Shown one piece after another: positions 5,539 to 5,900 of a DNA stretch of 5,900 nt (positions within the stretch are counted from its first letter, which is position 1; each line of letters begins with the position of its first letter). Made by a program: the position numbers and the translations under genes. This DNA comes from an uncultured Acetatifactor sp. (lineage in GTDB: Bacteria; Bacillota; Clostridia; Lachnospirales; Lachnospiraceae). The stretch spans positions 1 through 5,900 of the forward strand of contig CAQUWW010000170.1 of the NCBI GenBank assembly GCA_948896875.1. The letters are read 5' to 3'. The notes below the pieces were generated by a model. It was given only the letters and a program-made list of their open reading frames with translations. It was not told the DNA's origin and searched no databases.

Positions 5539-5900
5539 CTATGCACCCAGATTGTGCAGAAAAGCGGCAATCTTCTTTTCCTGATATTCTCCCTGGTAAG
5601 TGCCGTCCAGGAGATGGTCCAGAGCTTCCGAGCCGAATTCTTCCCAGCTTTCCTTCTCATGCTTTACCAGAATCGGATAGTAGAATACGCCGTTTTTGGC
5701 GGCGGCATCCTGGTCGCCGGGGGCGTCGCCGCACATGAGCACATGATCGGGGGCATATCCCTTTTTCAGCAGTTCCCCGATACAGAAGGCCTTGCTGCCT
5801 GCGTCCTGGGCCAGGACGATGTCCGTGTATTCCAGCAGGCCGTAAAGCTTCCACTCATCCAGGACGGCCCCCAGATTGGCGCTGGACACAATGGCAATGT
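5539..5900 (-). CDS. HAD-family hydrolase, C-terminal part, cut by window edge
   Basis: About 119 codons of the C-terminal part of a haloacid dehalogenase superfamily enzyme, probably a phosphatase; the substrate is not determinable. Motif II is seen as IAIVSSAN, a hydrophobic strand ending in Ser, near the right edge. The likely motif III lysine is in DAGSKAFCIGELLKKG. Motif IV is VLMCGDAPGDQDAAAKNG, with the acidic GDxxxD signature that holds the metal. The tail (KKIAAFLHNLGA) is a short helix before the TAG at 5539-5541. Motif I (DxDxT), the nucleophile, and the start codon are outside the window. An internal GTG at 5887-5889 should not be taken as the start, because the frame stays open to the edge and motif II begins upstream of it. 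The gene converges on secDF, with the terminator between them. Confidence 0.87.
   Translation of the reverse strand, partial: IAIVSSANLGAVLDEWKLYGLLEYTDIVLAQDAGSKAFCIGELLKKGYAPDHVLMCGDAPGDQDAAAKNGVFYYPILVKHEKESWEEFGSEALDHLLDGTYQGEYQEKKIAAFLHNLGA

Noticed and set aside
1..5900. CRISPR arrays, tRNA, rRNA, insertion sequences or prophage genes
   Set aside because: No regularly spaced repeats, tRNA-like cloverleaf, rRNA sequence, transposase or phage protein motif was seen in reading both strands.

Overview
The window looks like a chromosomal housekeeping segment from an anaerobic Firmicute of the class Clostridia, most likely a Lachnospiraceae-type gut bacterium. The basis is the SCIFF peptide/maturase pair, which is a hallmark of Clostridia, the adjacent TIGR04086-type membrane protein and fused secDF, strong AGGAGG ribosome binding sites, and a moderate GC content. 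The genus is an inference and cannot be fixed from the sequence alone.

Layout: (1) 1-718, minus strand: the N-terminal half of a HlyC/CorC (CNNM/DUF21 plus CBS) membrane protein, running off the left edge. (2) 719-879: a divergent intergenic region with a near-consensus minus-strand promoter and a perfect 16-bp palindrome at its predicted start site. (3) 880-1266, plus: a four-helix TIGR04086-like membrane protein. (4) 1267-1440: an extended -10 promoter and a leader of about 120 nt. (5) 1441-1584: scfA, the 47-residue six-cysteine SCIFF precursor. (6) 1585-1666: a strong hairpin. (7) 1667-3020: scfB, the radical SAM/SPASM SCIFF maturase, broken by a frameshift at about 2118-2128. (8) 3021-3149: an elaborate three-arm repeat/hairpin region. 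(9) 3169-5430: secDF, the fused Sec translocon accessory protein. (10) 5476-5506: a Rho-independent terminator. (11) 5539-5900, minus: the C-terminal part of a HAD-family hydrolase, running off the right edge.

How the genes fit together: ScfA is a ribosomally made peptide that ScfB should crosslink with a Cys-Thr thioether. SecDF is a membrane motor that assists protein export. The gene order (membrane protein, SCIFF, maturase, secDF) is, from my recollection of clostridial genomes, a recurring neighbourhood, but a functional link between SCIFF and secretion is not shown here.

The most noteworthy signals are two. The first is the apparent 32-nt deletion in scfB. It lies at a GGAGGCGAACC sequence whose family-expected second copy lies at the GGEP motif, which points to repeat-mediated deletion or an assembly collapse. 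The second is the 3021-3149 region, where three copies of one arm (plus, minus, plus) can form two mutually exclusive hairpins immediately ahead of the secDF ribosome binding site. The SCIFF system itself is already described; I see no wholly new system.
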